Origin: Cyclospora cayetanensis
Lineage: Eukaryota > Apicomplexa > Conoidasida > Eucoccidiorida > Eimeriidae
Assembly (NCBI RefSeq): GCF_002999335.1
Contig: NW_020312122.1
Location: forward strand, 1 to 64,000
Direction of reading: 5' to 3'
Length of the DNA stretch: 64,000 nt
The first letter of the stretch is position 1. The number at the start of each line of letters is the position of its first letter. Shown one piece after another: positions 23,530 through 34,735 of the stretch. The position numbers and the translations under genes were made by a program. A model generated the notes under the pieces. That model saw nothing but the letters and a program-made list of their open reading frames with translations. It was not told where the DNA came from and searched no databases.

Positions 23530-26500
23530 CGACAGAGGCCTTCCTGTAATCTTATTTGAACGCAATAGCTGCACATCTGGTAGGGAGGCATGCTTTATCA
23601 GTCCATAAAGTGCTTATGGATGCGTCGTTCAGGCTACGCCAGAAGAGAAAAGTAGGACGGTGGCAAGGATGGACAACTGCTCAAAGATTCCATCAGCCGG
23701 TTGGAAATGTATCACGCGCTCTACCCTTCAGGAAAAGGAAAGGAGGGCACCTTGCGGGATTTTATCTTTGAGGGAGAAGCATTTTTATGGTGGCATTATT
23801 CATGTGGCGAAAGTTGTTTGTTCGCGCGGATTGAAACAGTTCAACCCTCGTACACAGCCTGACCCATCGGTTTTTGTCGAGAGCCGCTCACCAGCAAGCC
23901 TTGGGAGACCTCAGAAAACTGAAGAAGGGGAATCTGTCCATAGGTCGATGTATCGAAAGACGTGCTGCATTGGTCTGCGAAAACCCCAGCGTAGACGCAC
24001 AGCCGTTTTCTTAGTGGTGTATCTGGAGTTTGCTTGAAGGGTCGTGTCAGGTGGTTGTGGGGTGGGCAGAACCTCAGCGATACAACGAGTGACTGCTTGG
24101 GCCTACGGACGGGAAAAACTAATTGCGGTTTCAGGAGCAAATGAGTGCAACTGCTGCGTCTTTGTTCAGCTAATACATAGGCTGCGTGAGTGCAGCTGTT
24201 CCTTTTTTTGATGCGGCTTCTTTGCTCCGTCAAGTAACCTGATTCCACTGGGACTAGCCCCCAGAGCTACAGAGGAGATAACCGCAATCGGGGATCCACA
24301 GTAAGTCAATTCTGCACTGATGCAAGTTCACATAGACGCTTGAATACTGCTAGCATTAAAAGCAAGTGGATGTAAAGTGTAGCTACTAAATGAGGTGACC
24401 ACGCAGAACTGCAATCTTCCTGTGCAATCGGTTGGAGAAGTCTAGAAGGCCCGAATTTGTTGACGGGCAGCAGAGCGGAATGCCTGGCAAGGCACTGTAG
24501 TTGAATGCTACTCTATATTGGAATTAAATTTTATGTATTAGCATGGGTCAAGTATTGTATGTTGAACCACTGCACCATGACGTAATCCTAGATATGGCAT
24601 GCGCAACCCAATGAAGGCACGCAGGCTGCCAGTCTCGCACTCTGCGGAGGTTGGTTCACCGGGAGCCGCCTGGACAAAGCAACTTCTAGTTTCGTCAGCA
24701 GGGATTATTTTCTCTGTGGTAAGCAGCAGCGGGGCAGAGGCGGTAATTCGACAAAGTTGAGGCATAGTATTCATGCGTACGCCTCAACAGAGCAGCAAGG
24801 ATGACGGTTCTGAGCATGCAGCCCGTCTGACTGGCTGTGCAGCTGGATCTGTGATAAGGAATGCTTTGTTGGGCGAATGTCAAGGAGACTTTGCAGATGT
24901 GTCAAAACTGGCCATATACATGCAGGCTGGCCGCCTGCTGGTCGTCCAACGCCTCGTGCCAAGCAAATCCCGCAGTCGGTCTCAAGCTGTTTCCTGGTAC
25001 TAAGGGACCTTGAACCATGGGGAGGAGATTAAGCGACGGGCAGATTATTTGTCCAAAGAGGGCCAGCGCTCTTGCGCATAGCGCGGTGTTGGTGCATAAA
25101 ATGGACGGAATATGAAGCATGAGCTTTACTATCAAGCCCCTGCCCGAAACGTGTGAAACCGAAGCTACTAATGCCCTTGATTGAAGAATTACTCACGAGC
25201 ACTTCGGTCAAAACCGCTTAGTCGGCATTTGACTTCATAAAAGACTGTTCTACAAATCTAACAGTCAAAAAGCGGCATTCCACATTGGCACTTGTACAAC
25301 AGAGTATACTCGAACACCCTTTGGACTGGTTAATGCCTCGGCTTAAATGTATGATGAGCCTACACAGGAGGGGTGGATGGCCGCCTACAGGGCCAAGGTC
25401 AATTCCTTAAGCCGGAACGTTCAAGAGCACATCCAGCGTCTAAGGCATGGGCTTTAGATGTTAAGGGCAAAGCGGTGGACCTGGAAGGACGCAGGTGCTC
25501 CTTGTCAGGAACACGATTGTGTTTCTTGTATTCCGTTTTTTGGCAACAGTAACTGAGCCAGCTGCACCAAAATTTAAGTAGTCAAGGGGTGGCCTTTACC
25601 TTCATGCACCTTCTGGAACGTTGCATAGCTTCATGAGCTTGCATCTCATTGCCGAAATTTCTTTTTTGGGATTGCTCGGATTGCTGCCCCTTATAACACC
25701 CTACTGAAGAATTAATTAAGGGAGGAAACTGCCGCAGCAAAGACGCGTATCGACCGCCCTATAACTCCTCTTTTGCTTGCGCTGCCCGATTATCAGCTCC
25801 GATTCTTCCTAACAACCTATGCGTGTGACGTAGTAGTTGGTGCTACTGTCTCAACGCTCTTTACAACAAGTTTTGCTTGTTATTCTCATCGCTTCACCAG
25901 TACCGAGCAGCTGTATCCAGTGCCGGAAAGGAAAGTCTATGTGGTGTGGAGGGACGTGATAATAGCTGGCACTATTTATAGGAGCGTCCTATTCTTGCTT
26001 AAAGCGACCATCAGTCTATCACGTACATTACAAAGAGCTCCCGAACTTTGATACCCTGACGTGGGCACCTTCCCTACCACGACTTGTCACTGGATTATGT
26101 TAAGGGCATCACCAATGTGGTTGCTAACGCGCTCTCGCGTCGCCTCAGAAAATTTTTTTCGTGCAATACAACAGTTCTTGTCTGTAATGACTCGCCGCTC
26201 ACCGAAATTTCTTGTGCCTTGTGCCTTTGACACCCATGCACCAGCTACTACTGCCAAAACCAGAATGGCAAAAAGGTGAAGACCTACCACGTTGAGAACT
26301 ACGTGCTGTGGTTCTGAGTAGACCAGGCATCCGTTAACTGTACATTCCAACCTCGGTGGGCAGTGCTCTCTCACGCAAATCACATGCTCATGATTGTTTG
26401 CTCCATGCTCATCAACGGTACTTTGGAAAAGCTCTCATGCTCTGTCATGGCATGGGATGCGCGCCACCGCAGGGGATTATGCACTGCCATACCTAGACTG

Positions 26501-27590
26501 TCAACAGCTGAAGCCGTGGGATTCTACTAAACCTGACCTTGCTCAAGGCTCTCCGGTTTCCGAAAAGATTCAAGCTTATTTCAGTATTAGGTTTTTAGTT
26601 TTAGGCAGTTGGAGGTCACTGGTCAGGATAGCATGTACGTCGTTGTCGACAGTACGCAAGTATCCTTATTTCATCCCCAACAATGCCACGGCTCAGGAAG
26701 TCGCGCATTAGTTCTGAACCCCTGTCTGGAGGCTTCACAGGTTTTCCAGCTGTATGACTGCGAATAGGGACCCGAGGGCTTTTAGTGTGTCTCGGGTCGC
26801 GTTTGTGACCCGCCTACCCAGTGACCATGATATGACCACTGCGAACGACCCTGAAGCAGATGGACAGACAGAACACACCATCTCTATTCATATGCACTAT
26901 TTCGCCTCATCGCTCACACAAATTTACTCAGTTGACTTATGCTTCATCCACATGCAGAATGGAGTTATGATACAACATGATATTCGACTACGTGTTGCCA
27001 TTATGCATTCCTGGTTCACACAGAGGAGTCCATCACTGATCCAGGCCTAGACCAATGGGTCCGGATTCAGTAGCAACGCTTGTAAGCGAAGGTATATAGA
27101 GAAAAGTTGGCTTGTGCAAGCAAATTTAAGCGCACAGCTCAAGAAAGACAGAGACAAAATATGAAAGCGGCGGCTGGCTGTGTTGAAACTTAGGATATTT
27201 GGCCTTGGTGGGTCGGCAGCCTTTGAGTGGTGCTCCGAAGTTGTCCATATTATTAAGTTTACCCAGGTGCCTAGGAACACTTCCCATCCTCATGTGAATC
27301 AATGCTATTCATACCCTAGCAGCTTGCCTCAAATTTGAAGGTCCCGCAGAACTATCAACTTTTGGTTTCCGAAGGAGTTTCGAGGGTCCCCAAATGATTT
27401 GCGAACTTTGCCTCGCAGGCAAGAGAATTGTGTATTGCTGGAGTACCTACGGGGAGCTGTTGAAGTTCGCGATCTTTGAGGTTTACTCAGTGCCGAGGGC
27501 ACCTAATCATAGTCTCCAGTAAAATGGTCTGGGAACCTCTAAATTCAGTGACTAACGAAAAGGCAGTTGCGGGCGTTGTCGAATACGGGG
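23530..27590 (+). mobile_element. Decayed chromovirus relic: gag, RT, RNase H, integrase, chromodomain, plus strand
   Basis: Pieces appear in the order expected for a chromodomain-bearing Ty3/Gypsy element. Gag-like NAIAAHLVGRHALSVHKVLM (23559 on) is shared with the copies at 0.5 and 10 kb. A pre-RT segment lies at 25036-25240. RT peptide EYTRTPFGLVNASA (25302-25343) matches the conserved EYxVxPFGLxNAPA. RNase H shows LALPDYQLRFFLTTYACDVV (from 25776), aligning with LxxPDxxKPFxLxTDASD. The end of RNase H is DYVKGITNVVANALSRRL (26094-26147). Integrase is TTANDPEADGQTEHT (about 26835-26880). The chromodomain piece is MVWEPLNSVTNEKAVAGVVE (27524-27583), matching TWEPxxNL. Stops and frameshifts break all frames, so it is inactive. 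No LTR pair is resolved. Confidence 0.72.
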
Positions 27591-30500
27591 GAACCGGTGG
27601 CTGGTTTTCGCTCACAGCACTAGTAGGCGTCGACGCGATTTCTCGACATTCTTAGTAATAGGCCTTCCCTAGCGCCTGTACTACCTGAAATAGCTGCCTT
27701 CTTCTAATGGTAGTACTTGGACTGTTCCCGGTTTTTATCGATAAGCTGCTCTCTGCACTCGGGTTTGTGCCAAGGTCTTTTCGATGTAGTTCTCTCTACA
27801 TTCTGACTTATGCATTATTCGGGGCTTGGGACTCGACTACGCTGCATGCTCCAGCTGTATTTGCTTGCAGGCATTGCATCTAAGAGGTGCGGAGGAATTG
27901 CTAAACTAGTGCGTATTTTAAATTCCTTTGCACATGTTACTTCCTTTTGTTGTCTTGTTGCAGGAGGCTTACATATTTCAGCGCTCGGGCGACACTGAGC
28001 CATCGCGCTCGCGCCATCACGTTGGTTTGGTCCTGTTTCGCTGAGTGGCTAGTATGTGTGTCTGTGCTGAAGTCGATTTCACTCAACTGTTTGACGCACA
28101 TTTTCGCTGATCTCATTTGCGCTGTTTTCGCGTTTCTGCCTGCCTAATGAGTGACAACGGAGTGGGAACTCTTCATTTGTCCTTCACTCTGTTCTTCTTG
28201 GTGGACAGGTGCGCACCATAAGAACGTGCATTTAGAATGGGGGCGCAGCGGGCTGCGCGCTGGTTCCGTTTAGCCAAGAGTTAGTAGAGAATTGACAAAT
28301 CGGTCTTCTTATTTTTATATTTTATCTTGTGCAGTGTATCTTTAGCTCGAATACAAGAAGACGCAATCTTATTTGCCTATGTGCAATAAGGTGTGTGCAG
28401 CTAGCTGCGAATGCTTAGTGCTTGAAGGGCACAGCGACGCGCACTTCACCTGTCCCTTTCCGCTGTTTTTAGAATCTCGAGGATGCTTGGCAAGGGAAGG
28501 TAAGGCTTATTTCGTAGAAAATAAGTCAAGAACTTAATATTTTGCTTGCACTGAGTTGGTATACAAGTGCATCTATAGTGCCACGCCAAGAGTACTCTCG
28601 ATGAAACGGTACATTTACTATAGGGCCACAAAAGGCGCGTTCCAGTTTTTCGTGTGCCAAGCAAATGCTGCCATGTAAAGGAATAAATATGCATTACCTG
28701 GTCCCCTATCAAGCAGTATTCTGTAGAAGCCTGCCCCTTCCATGGACTGCTTGGTAGGCTCTTAATGCGTGCCATGACACGAAGTCGGCCAAGCAGTCGG
28801 TTGTGTTTAATGAAAAAGTGGTTGCAAGGGTACCGAGACCGTTACATCACAAATTATACCCTTGTTGGAAGGCCCCTCCTTTCAACTGCCTCCCAGCGCG
28901 TAGGCATCGGGAGCCAGTGCACCAGCCAGTGGCTGCTGCACGGTTTGCGATTTGCACCGTCCTGCCTGCGCTATGAAGGCCCAAGAAGGTAGATGGAGGA
29001 TAAATTTAAGCCCACTGAGGCCCGCTCATAGGGTGCCTAGGCCAATCAGGGTTCGCCTTCTGCTGCAGCACAGAAGGGCTGGAGGGCGAGCGCTTGGGAA
29101 CTACTGAGCCAGGGGTCGCGGCGCCAATGGGTGGCAGAAGCCCCTAAGTCCCTATCAGTACGGAGGTGTACGATGCTAAATGTGAGTCGCGGCCATACAA
29201 CTGGCATGTCCCCTGAATTTTACGTCTCTAGTGAGCCCTTAATGCCGCTGGCAGACGCAGCTTGGAATGGCTGGTCGCTTTAGTGTGGGGGCCCAGGGGG
29301 ATGCCTGCGTATCCTATTTTCCGGCTATACAAGATGCATTAAACAGAGAAGACAAAAAAGATTATTTGAAGTGTATTCTGGCATTTGAGAAACAAGAATA
29401 GCTGCCCAACAGATACAGAGGGTCTTGCGCTGGCCAAGCCTTTGCGCCGAAGTGACCCTTACAGGAACTCTGACCAAAAAGCCATGTAGACTCGTTCTTC
29501 TGGCAAAATGCAAGGCATATGCTTCGTTTACCTGTAATGCTGCTTTTTAAAAGGCTCTGATTATACTGGATGCTACTGAAGTGTCTACAGGGCTTCTCAA
29601 AGCGGGGAAGGTGGCAACAGGCTCTGGAGTCTAGATAAAACCAACCGAAAAACTTTGTCCCATGCTGTCTGCAGAATGGCAAGAACGATTTGCCTGCGGC
29701 CCCACCAGAACAAAGGTATGCTGTGCGTGCACGGGGGCACAGTCGCGCACGGCCCAGTACAGTAAATCTGTAGCACCTCCGGCGTTAACCACATCGAATG
29801 CCTCAAGGCTGTCAGGGCCTCTGACCTTAGATTGCTCTGCATTTTTTTAAAAAAATGGATGTATACGAAGGCGTCGAATTGTAATTTGCCGAGCCCACCA
29901 TCCTTCTCCTCCAAAAATAATCCCTTGCTGGCCCTATGCCCTGACGCTAAAACGCGTGTGACGATCTTTAGCGGCGTGCATCGATTAGTACTGAATCAGT
30001 AGAGGTCTTTGGCTGTTTGCGTAGCTGGGTATAGCTTAGGTCTTGTGCCACCAGGGTACCTTAGACCAGCGGCAAAGAGGCATTTAGGAACGGGCGAGCG
30101 ACTAAGCTCGGGAACGGCCTGCTACCACTTAAAAAGGGGGCATTCCTTGATACGACTGCGGCTTGCAGCGCCTCTCACGGTAGAGGTGGTGCAGCGCAAA
30201 AGCCGCAGGTGCTACGGAGCCCGTCGGACGAAAGAGAACTATTTCTGTTTTCCCATGCTCCAAGACAAGGGATCCCACAATCGGGGAGCGAAAATGAAAA
30301 ACCACCATATTCAAGAACAGAAGATGTCCTGTACCCAATGACCTTGGGTCCCGTAAGGCAGACAGCTTGTTGTAGGCAACTGGGTCTCATGCATAGCGTA
30401 AAGGCACAGACTACCTGGCACTTTGTGTATGCCAGCCTCATTCTCTATGCCGTCTCTCGATCTGCACCTGCTCCAGCCTTATTACATATCCCATGACCCC

Positions 30501-30719
30501 TTTTCTTTTTTGGCTTACCCACCAAACGCCAGTCTGATCTTTGGCAGCTCGAAGTAAACCGCCTTCTTTTATGTTGGGATGAGTGGCCTCAGCAAACTGA
30601 GATGCGTACTTCCTCAGAATAAAAGTTTCATCCTGCTTTAGTCAAGGAAAATCAGGGGGGATGAGAAAGCCATTACTGTTGCGCTCTGCTTTTTTGCTTT
30701 TATCAGCGTGCCTCCCCAG
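27591..30719. other. Gene-poor stretch with dispersed repeats
   Basis: No supported gene. About 28280-28430 resembles the LTR-like repeats at 4.7 and 10.6 kb (AAATCGGT, AAGACGCA and GTGTGTGCAGCTAGC-type blocks) and may be a solo LTR. A minus-strand frame at 29914-29597 and a plus-strand frame at 30009-30341 have no recognised domain. The 5' exon of the kinase gene must lie somewhere in the right part but is not identified. Confidence 0.35.
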
Positions 30720-33000
30720 GAGACAGCAGCAAGAGTCGCTTTGCTGACACCTTCAGCTTAGGCCATGTAATCGGGAAGGGTGCGTATGCGCCCGTCCACC
30801 TAGCGGTTCACAAGGTAGGCCCAGAAAAGTCTGGCCATAAAATAGGCGCTGAATTCAAACACCATGGCTTCGAATTCAATGACAACAATGCAAAATGAGG
30901 CCGTAATGACCTCGTCTTCTGAACGTGGCAGACACGGGAGGCCTGAAAACAAAAGGCGGTACCAGGCCTGCAATTTAGCACTCCATGAAAACGGCGGAGC
31001 TCACTTCGATAGCTATTACTCTCTGCTATTTTTTATATGCCTGTCTGTCTTCCGTTCTTGTCCTGATTACATTGAACGCAAGTCCTCTGGCCCCATTAAG
31101 GCTACCCGTAGAGCTGTTTGCATAATAGTATCTAGCTTGCTAGTTAAGTCGGATAAGTACTTTATCCTGGGACAGTTTCGTGCTTGAAAAGTGGCTCCCT
31201 GTTTAGGCTACTGGTAAATCTGTGGCGGTAAAGATCTACGAGGGTTTCCGTCAAATGGAAAGAGACAAGAGAGCCCTGGTGACCCGCGAAGTGCAGATAA
31301 TGCGGAAGCTACAGCACGAGAACATCGTCAAGTACGGGGGTAGCTTTAATGAGCCACAGGCCTTGTATATTGTAATGCAGCACCTCAGTGGGGGTTCCCT
31401 TTATGGCCTGGTCCGAAGCAACCCCAAAGGTCGACTTTCTGAAGCAAGCGCAAGACGGCTCTTTACAGACGTGGCGAAAGGGGTCGCCTATCTGCACTCC
31501 CAAAGCGTCGTGCATAGAGACCTCAAGCTCGAAAACATGCTGCTCGATGACAAGGGTGAAAAACAGTTGCAGAAAATCGGCAAAATGTCCCAGCTCTGCG
31601 CCTTCTGCACACAAAACACAGCATGCGAAGCATTCGCTGAAACGAGGACGCTATACGCTGTCCCTGACACGAATCGCATCGTTTCTGCAAGCTGTGCTCC
31701 CCTCCCGAACCTTTAAACGCACTACAGCCCGCGAATCACATAAAGAGCCTTCTTTCCCATTTCTGCAGGCCGAGTGCGCTTGATAGACTTTGGCTTCGCG
31801 AGTCTCCTGAAACCAGGGGTGAAGTGCAGAATGGCCTGCGGCACTCCGTCTTATATGCCACCTGAGATCCTGAAGAAGAGCGACTACGAGGGTACCGCCG
31901 CAGACATGTGGTCTCTTGGCGTTGTGCTCTATGCGATGCTTCACGGCTGCTATCCTTTTAAGGGGCAAAAACCCGAGTGAGGAGTGCTTGACCCAAAGCA
32001 GCGGCTGGAGTCCTCTGTCCCAACCCTTTGTTAGACACCGTTTGACACTGCAACCTGCCGCCTTTCCCCTTGCCTTCCCCTACCAAACCACCACGAGAAA
32101 GCAAGTCTTGTTGCCTTAGCAATCCATTCGATGGGTTCTTCGTAGTTGTCGGCTCTTGACACAGAAGAGCCCATCGGGTCGCCTTTTACATTAGGCCTCC
32201 CTACACCTAGTTTAGTATCCGAAGGGTTCCGAAGGGCTTGCTGTATGCTTATTCAGGCCCTGCTTTGGTGGCTTAGCAAATTCGATCAGAGCTCGATTGC
32301 TGTCCTCTCGTTCTACCTGCGCAGGGAGCTCTACTCGAACATCTCGGCGGGGGAATACACCGTATCACAGTCCCTCAGCACCGAAGCGAAAACTCTGCTA
32401 CAAGGGCTTTTGGTCCTCAACCCGGAAGGTCGCCTAAAGGCCGAGCAGGTCCTCGCCAATCCTTGGTAGGGATAAGGTGCCGTTCTTCTCTTACCATCAA
32501 GCTTTCATAGGCGTTTTCTATGGCAGTCTGAGAAGCACAGCCTGCCTGCGTTTCCTCGAACGAATCTGATCAGGCTGAGATGCCCCGTCGAGCCTAGATG
32601 CAGTAACAGCACTATGCGCTCCGCGAGTGGCGGGGACAGCACTAAGTGTACACTAGGGACCAGCTTCTGCGTGGAAGGGGCCCCCAGGAAAGCCCCCAAC
32701 AGTGAAAGCAAGGAGCCTCCGCCTACACCATCTCCAAAGCCATCTACAGGTGCTCTTGCGTGCGTCCACCAAACAGCAGCAGCGGGTAATGGTCACTGCG
32801 GAGACAGTAGGTGGAGACCTGCAGAGGAGACGCCGCAGTTACCTGTCCAGAGGCAGCACCACCACGGCCCCCAGCAATTCCCGTCGGGCCTCCAGCAGTA
32901 CCTGCCAGGCACGAAGCCCCCCCACAGCCGATTCCTATCCAAAGTGTGTGAAATCTTCTCTCCCCCATCAGCCCGCACCCAGCGTCCAGTAAAGTCCTAG
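30720..33000 (+). CDS. Ser/Thr protein kinase, CAMK/SNF1-like (5' end missing)
   Basis: Exons 30720-30814, 31207-31555, 31769-31976, 32325-32465 and 32511-33000 join in phase, giving about 427 residues; the first exon with the ATG is not identified. All catalytic motifs are intact: glycine loop IGKGAYAPV, ATP-binding Lys in VAVKIYE, the alpha-C Glu in REVQIM, catalytic loop HRDLKLEN, Mg-binding DFG, activation-loop end CGTPSYMPPE, and DMWSLGVVLYAML. The tail of the lobe includes FKGQKPEELYSNI and a GRLKAEQVLANPW helix. HRDLKLEN and GTPSYMPPEI place it near the CAMK group (SNF1/MARK-like); the exact family is inference. The last exon adds about 160 Pro/Ser/Gln-rich residues with no domain. The activation segment is joined across a 213-base intron between the catalytic loop and the DFG. 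Confidence 0.88.
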
Positions 33001-34057
33001 GGCAGCGATCAGTGAAGCCTCAACGAGCACACCAGTGTTACAGTCCCCCTGTTGGCCCTCACTTCGAGGACGAGCATTGCACGACTCCCCGCAAGAGCAA
33101 GCAGCATAGTGGGCACGCTTGGGGGCGGAGGTGGCTGTAAGTGGGCGAGGACAGGCTACATTAAGAAAGGAAGCACGAAGCAATAAGCTAGCTGCTGCAT
33201 TATGTGCGGCGTATCGCATGCAGTTGGGTGGGACACTTGAGGCAGTTGTTAATCGCAGTCCAGCTGTGTGCATTAAGCTGCAGCAAGCACAGTATTTAAA
33301 GGATCTTCCACAGACCTCACTGCATATGAGTTAGGTGTCCAAAGAAAGCATAAGCCACTAACGGCGTTCTTGCTTGGTAGCTGTACACGAATTCACTTTG
33401 GTGCACTCAGGGGCTACGCGGCCTCTGTATTGCTTCCACATTATACCTAGCTTTCGGAGGCCTGGCGATTTCTTTGTCCTCTCCTATTAGCTCAGCCACT
33501 GAGAACCTACCGAGAGCAATTAATCTCAAGCAGAATTCAGGGTCTGCGGCCTTTGGGACCTCCGAACCCAAACTGCAGGCCGAGACTCACTGGTGCTATA
33601 ATTAGGGTTCTACACCGGTCAGACGTATGATTGCTGGGCAGAGCCACTGCAGCTAAAACCATTGGTAATAGAGGCAGCAGCAGCGGCAGAGTAGATAGCT
33701 AATGTTTTGGCGCCGTGTAAGTAGAGTGAGTTGCTGACAAATGCAGCCTGGACTATCTGTGAGAAGTCGGATACGAAGTCCCGGAGGAAGATAGTGCATT
33801 GTTAGCGGGCAGAGAAAAAGGGTTTAAAAGGGAGACTCAAGCGAAAGTAGGGCTAGAGCGGTAGAAAGCATATATCATCGTGCTCAACAGCACAAAGGCA
33901 TGAGCAAACAAAAAGACAAGGTCTAAACGGCAACGGTAACACAGCTGATACGGAGGGAGGAAACATGCATGAGAGTGCTAATGAATACCCTCAGTGCATA
34001 AAAGCGCTGTACGTTTCATAAGTTACAGTTGTGCAACTATATGGGCGCCTCTGAGCG
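33001..34057. other. Intergenic between convergent genes
   Basis: Lies between the 3' ends of the plus-strand kinase and the minus-strand Gln-rich frame. No coding region supported; presumably 3' untranslated sequence on both sides. Confidence 0.4.
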
Positions 34058-34609
34058 TTAAGAACCCTTCTGAGGGAACTGCATAGGCGACGGTTGCGTC
34101 GGCAACGGGTGCTGTTGCTGCTGCAGCGCCTGCTGCGGCTGCTGAATTTGTTGCTGCTGTAAGAGTTGGTGCCGCAGAGAATCCGTTTGGGAGAGAGGCG
34201 GCTGCTGTCTCTGCAAACCAGTATTTGGTAAAAGCGGATCACCATGTGCGGCTGCGGTCTGCTGCTGCAACGGGGGTTGCTGAAAGAGTAGTGGTGCTGC
34301 CAAATGTGGAGTGTGCTGCAGCGCCTGGGAGCTTGGAACTCTCGTAGCTGCTGGATACAGCTGCTGCTGGAACTGTTGCAAACTAGGCTGCTCCCGCAGT
34401 TCTGGCATCTGCGTATGGGGCTGCGGAGTCTGATTCGGTTGCTGCGGCACTTGCTGTTGCAGCTGCGGCACGGGGTTTTGCTGCTGCGGTAGCTGGAGCT
34501 TCTGCTGCTCTTCTGGCTTCTGGGAGTCCTGTGCTTGCTGCAGCGCAACCGCAACAGCTCCACCTGCAACGACACACAAGATGCCACACGCACCAAGGCG
34601 CCTGCGCAT
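34058..34609 (-). CDS. Gln/Pro-rich protein: separate secreted protein or last exon of the SSXT-SANT gene
   Basis: A 183-codon frame dominated by Gln and Pro. Read from its ATG it starts MRRRLGACGILCVVAGGAVA, which could be a signal peptide and make it a small secreted Gln-rich protein. Alternatively an acceptor (GTCGTTGCAG) at about 34560 makes it a downstream exon of the minus-strand gene at 34736-36395. SS18-type proteins end in a Gln-rich activation region, which would fit. Sequence alone does not decide. The Gln runs come from CAG/CTG-type repeats. Confidence 0.45.
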   Translation of the reverse strand: MRRRLGACGILCVVAGGAVAVALQQAQDSQKPEEQQKLQLPQQQNPVPQLQQQVPQQPNQTPQPHTQMPELREQPSLQQFQQQLYPAATRVPSSQALQHTPHLAAPLLFQQPPLQQQTAAAHGDPLLPNTGLQRQQPPLSQTDSLRHQLLQQQQIQQPQQALQQQQHPLPTQPSPMQFPQKGS

Positions 34610-34735
34610 TCAGGAAAGCAGCAGCAACCCCAATAATACTGGCCAAATGCATGCGACGGACACGGCAAAAAAGCGTTTCTAGCGCTTGTAGGAGGCAGAA
34701 CACCTGACGGGAGTCTGAAGCCGCTGGCGGCATCT

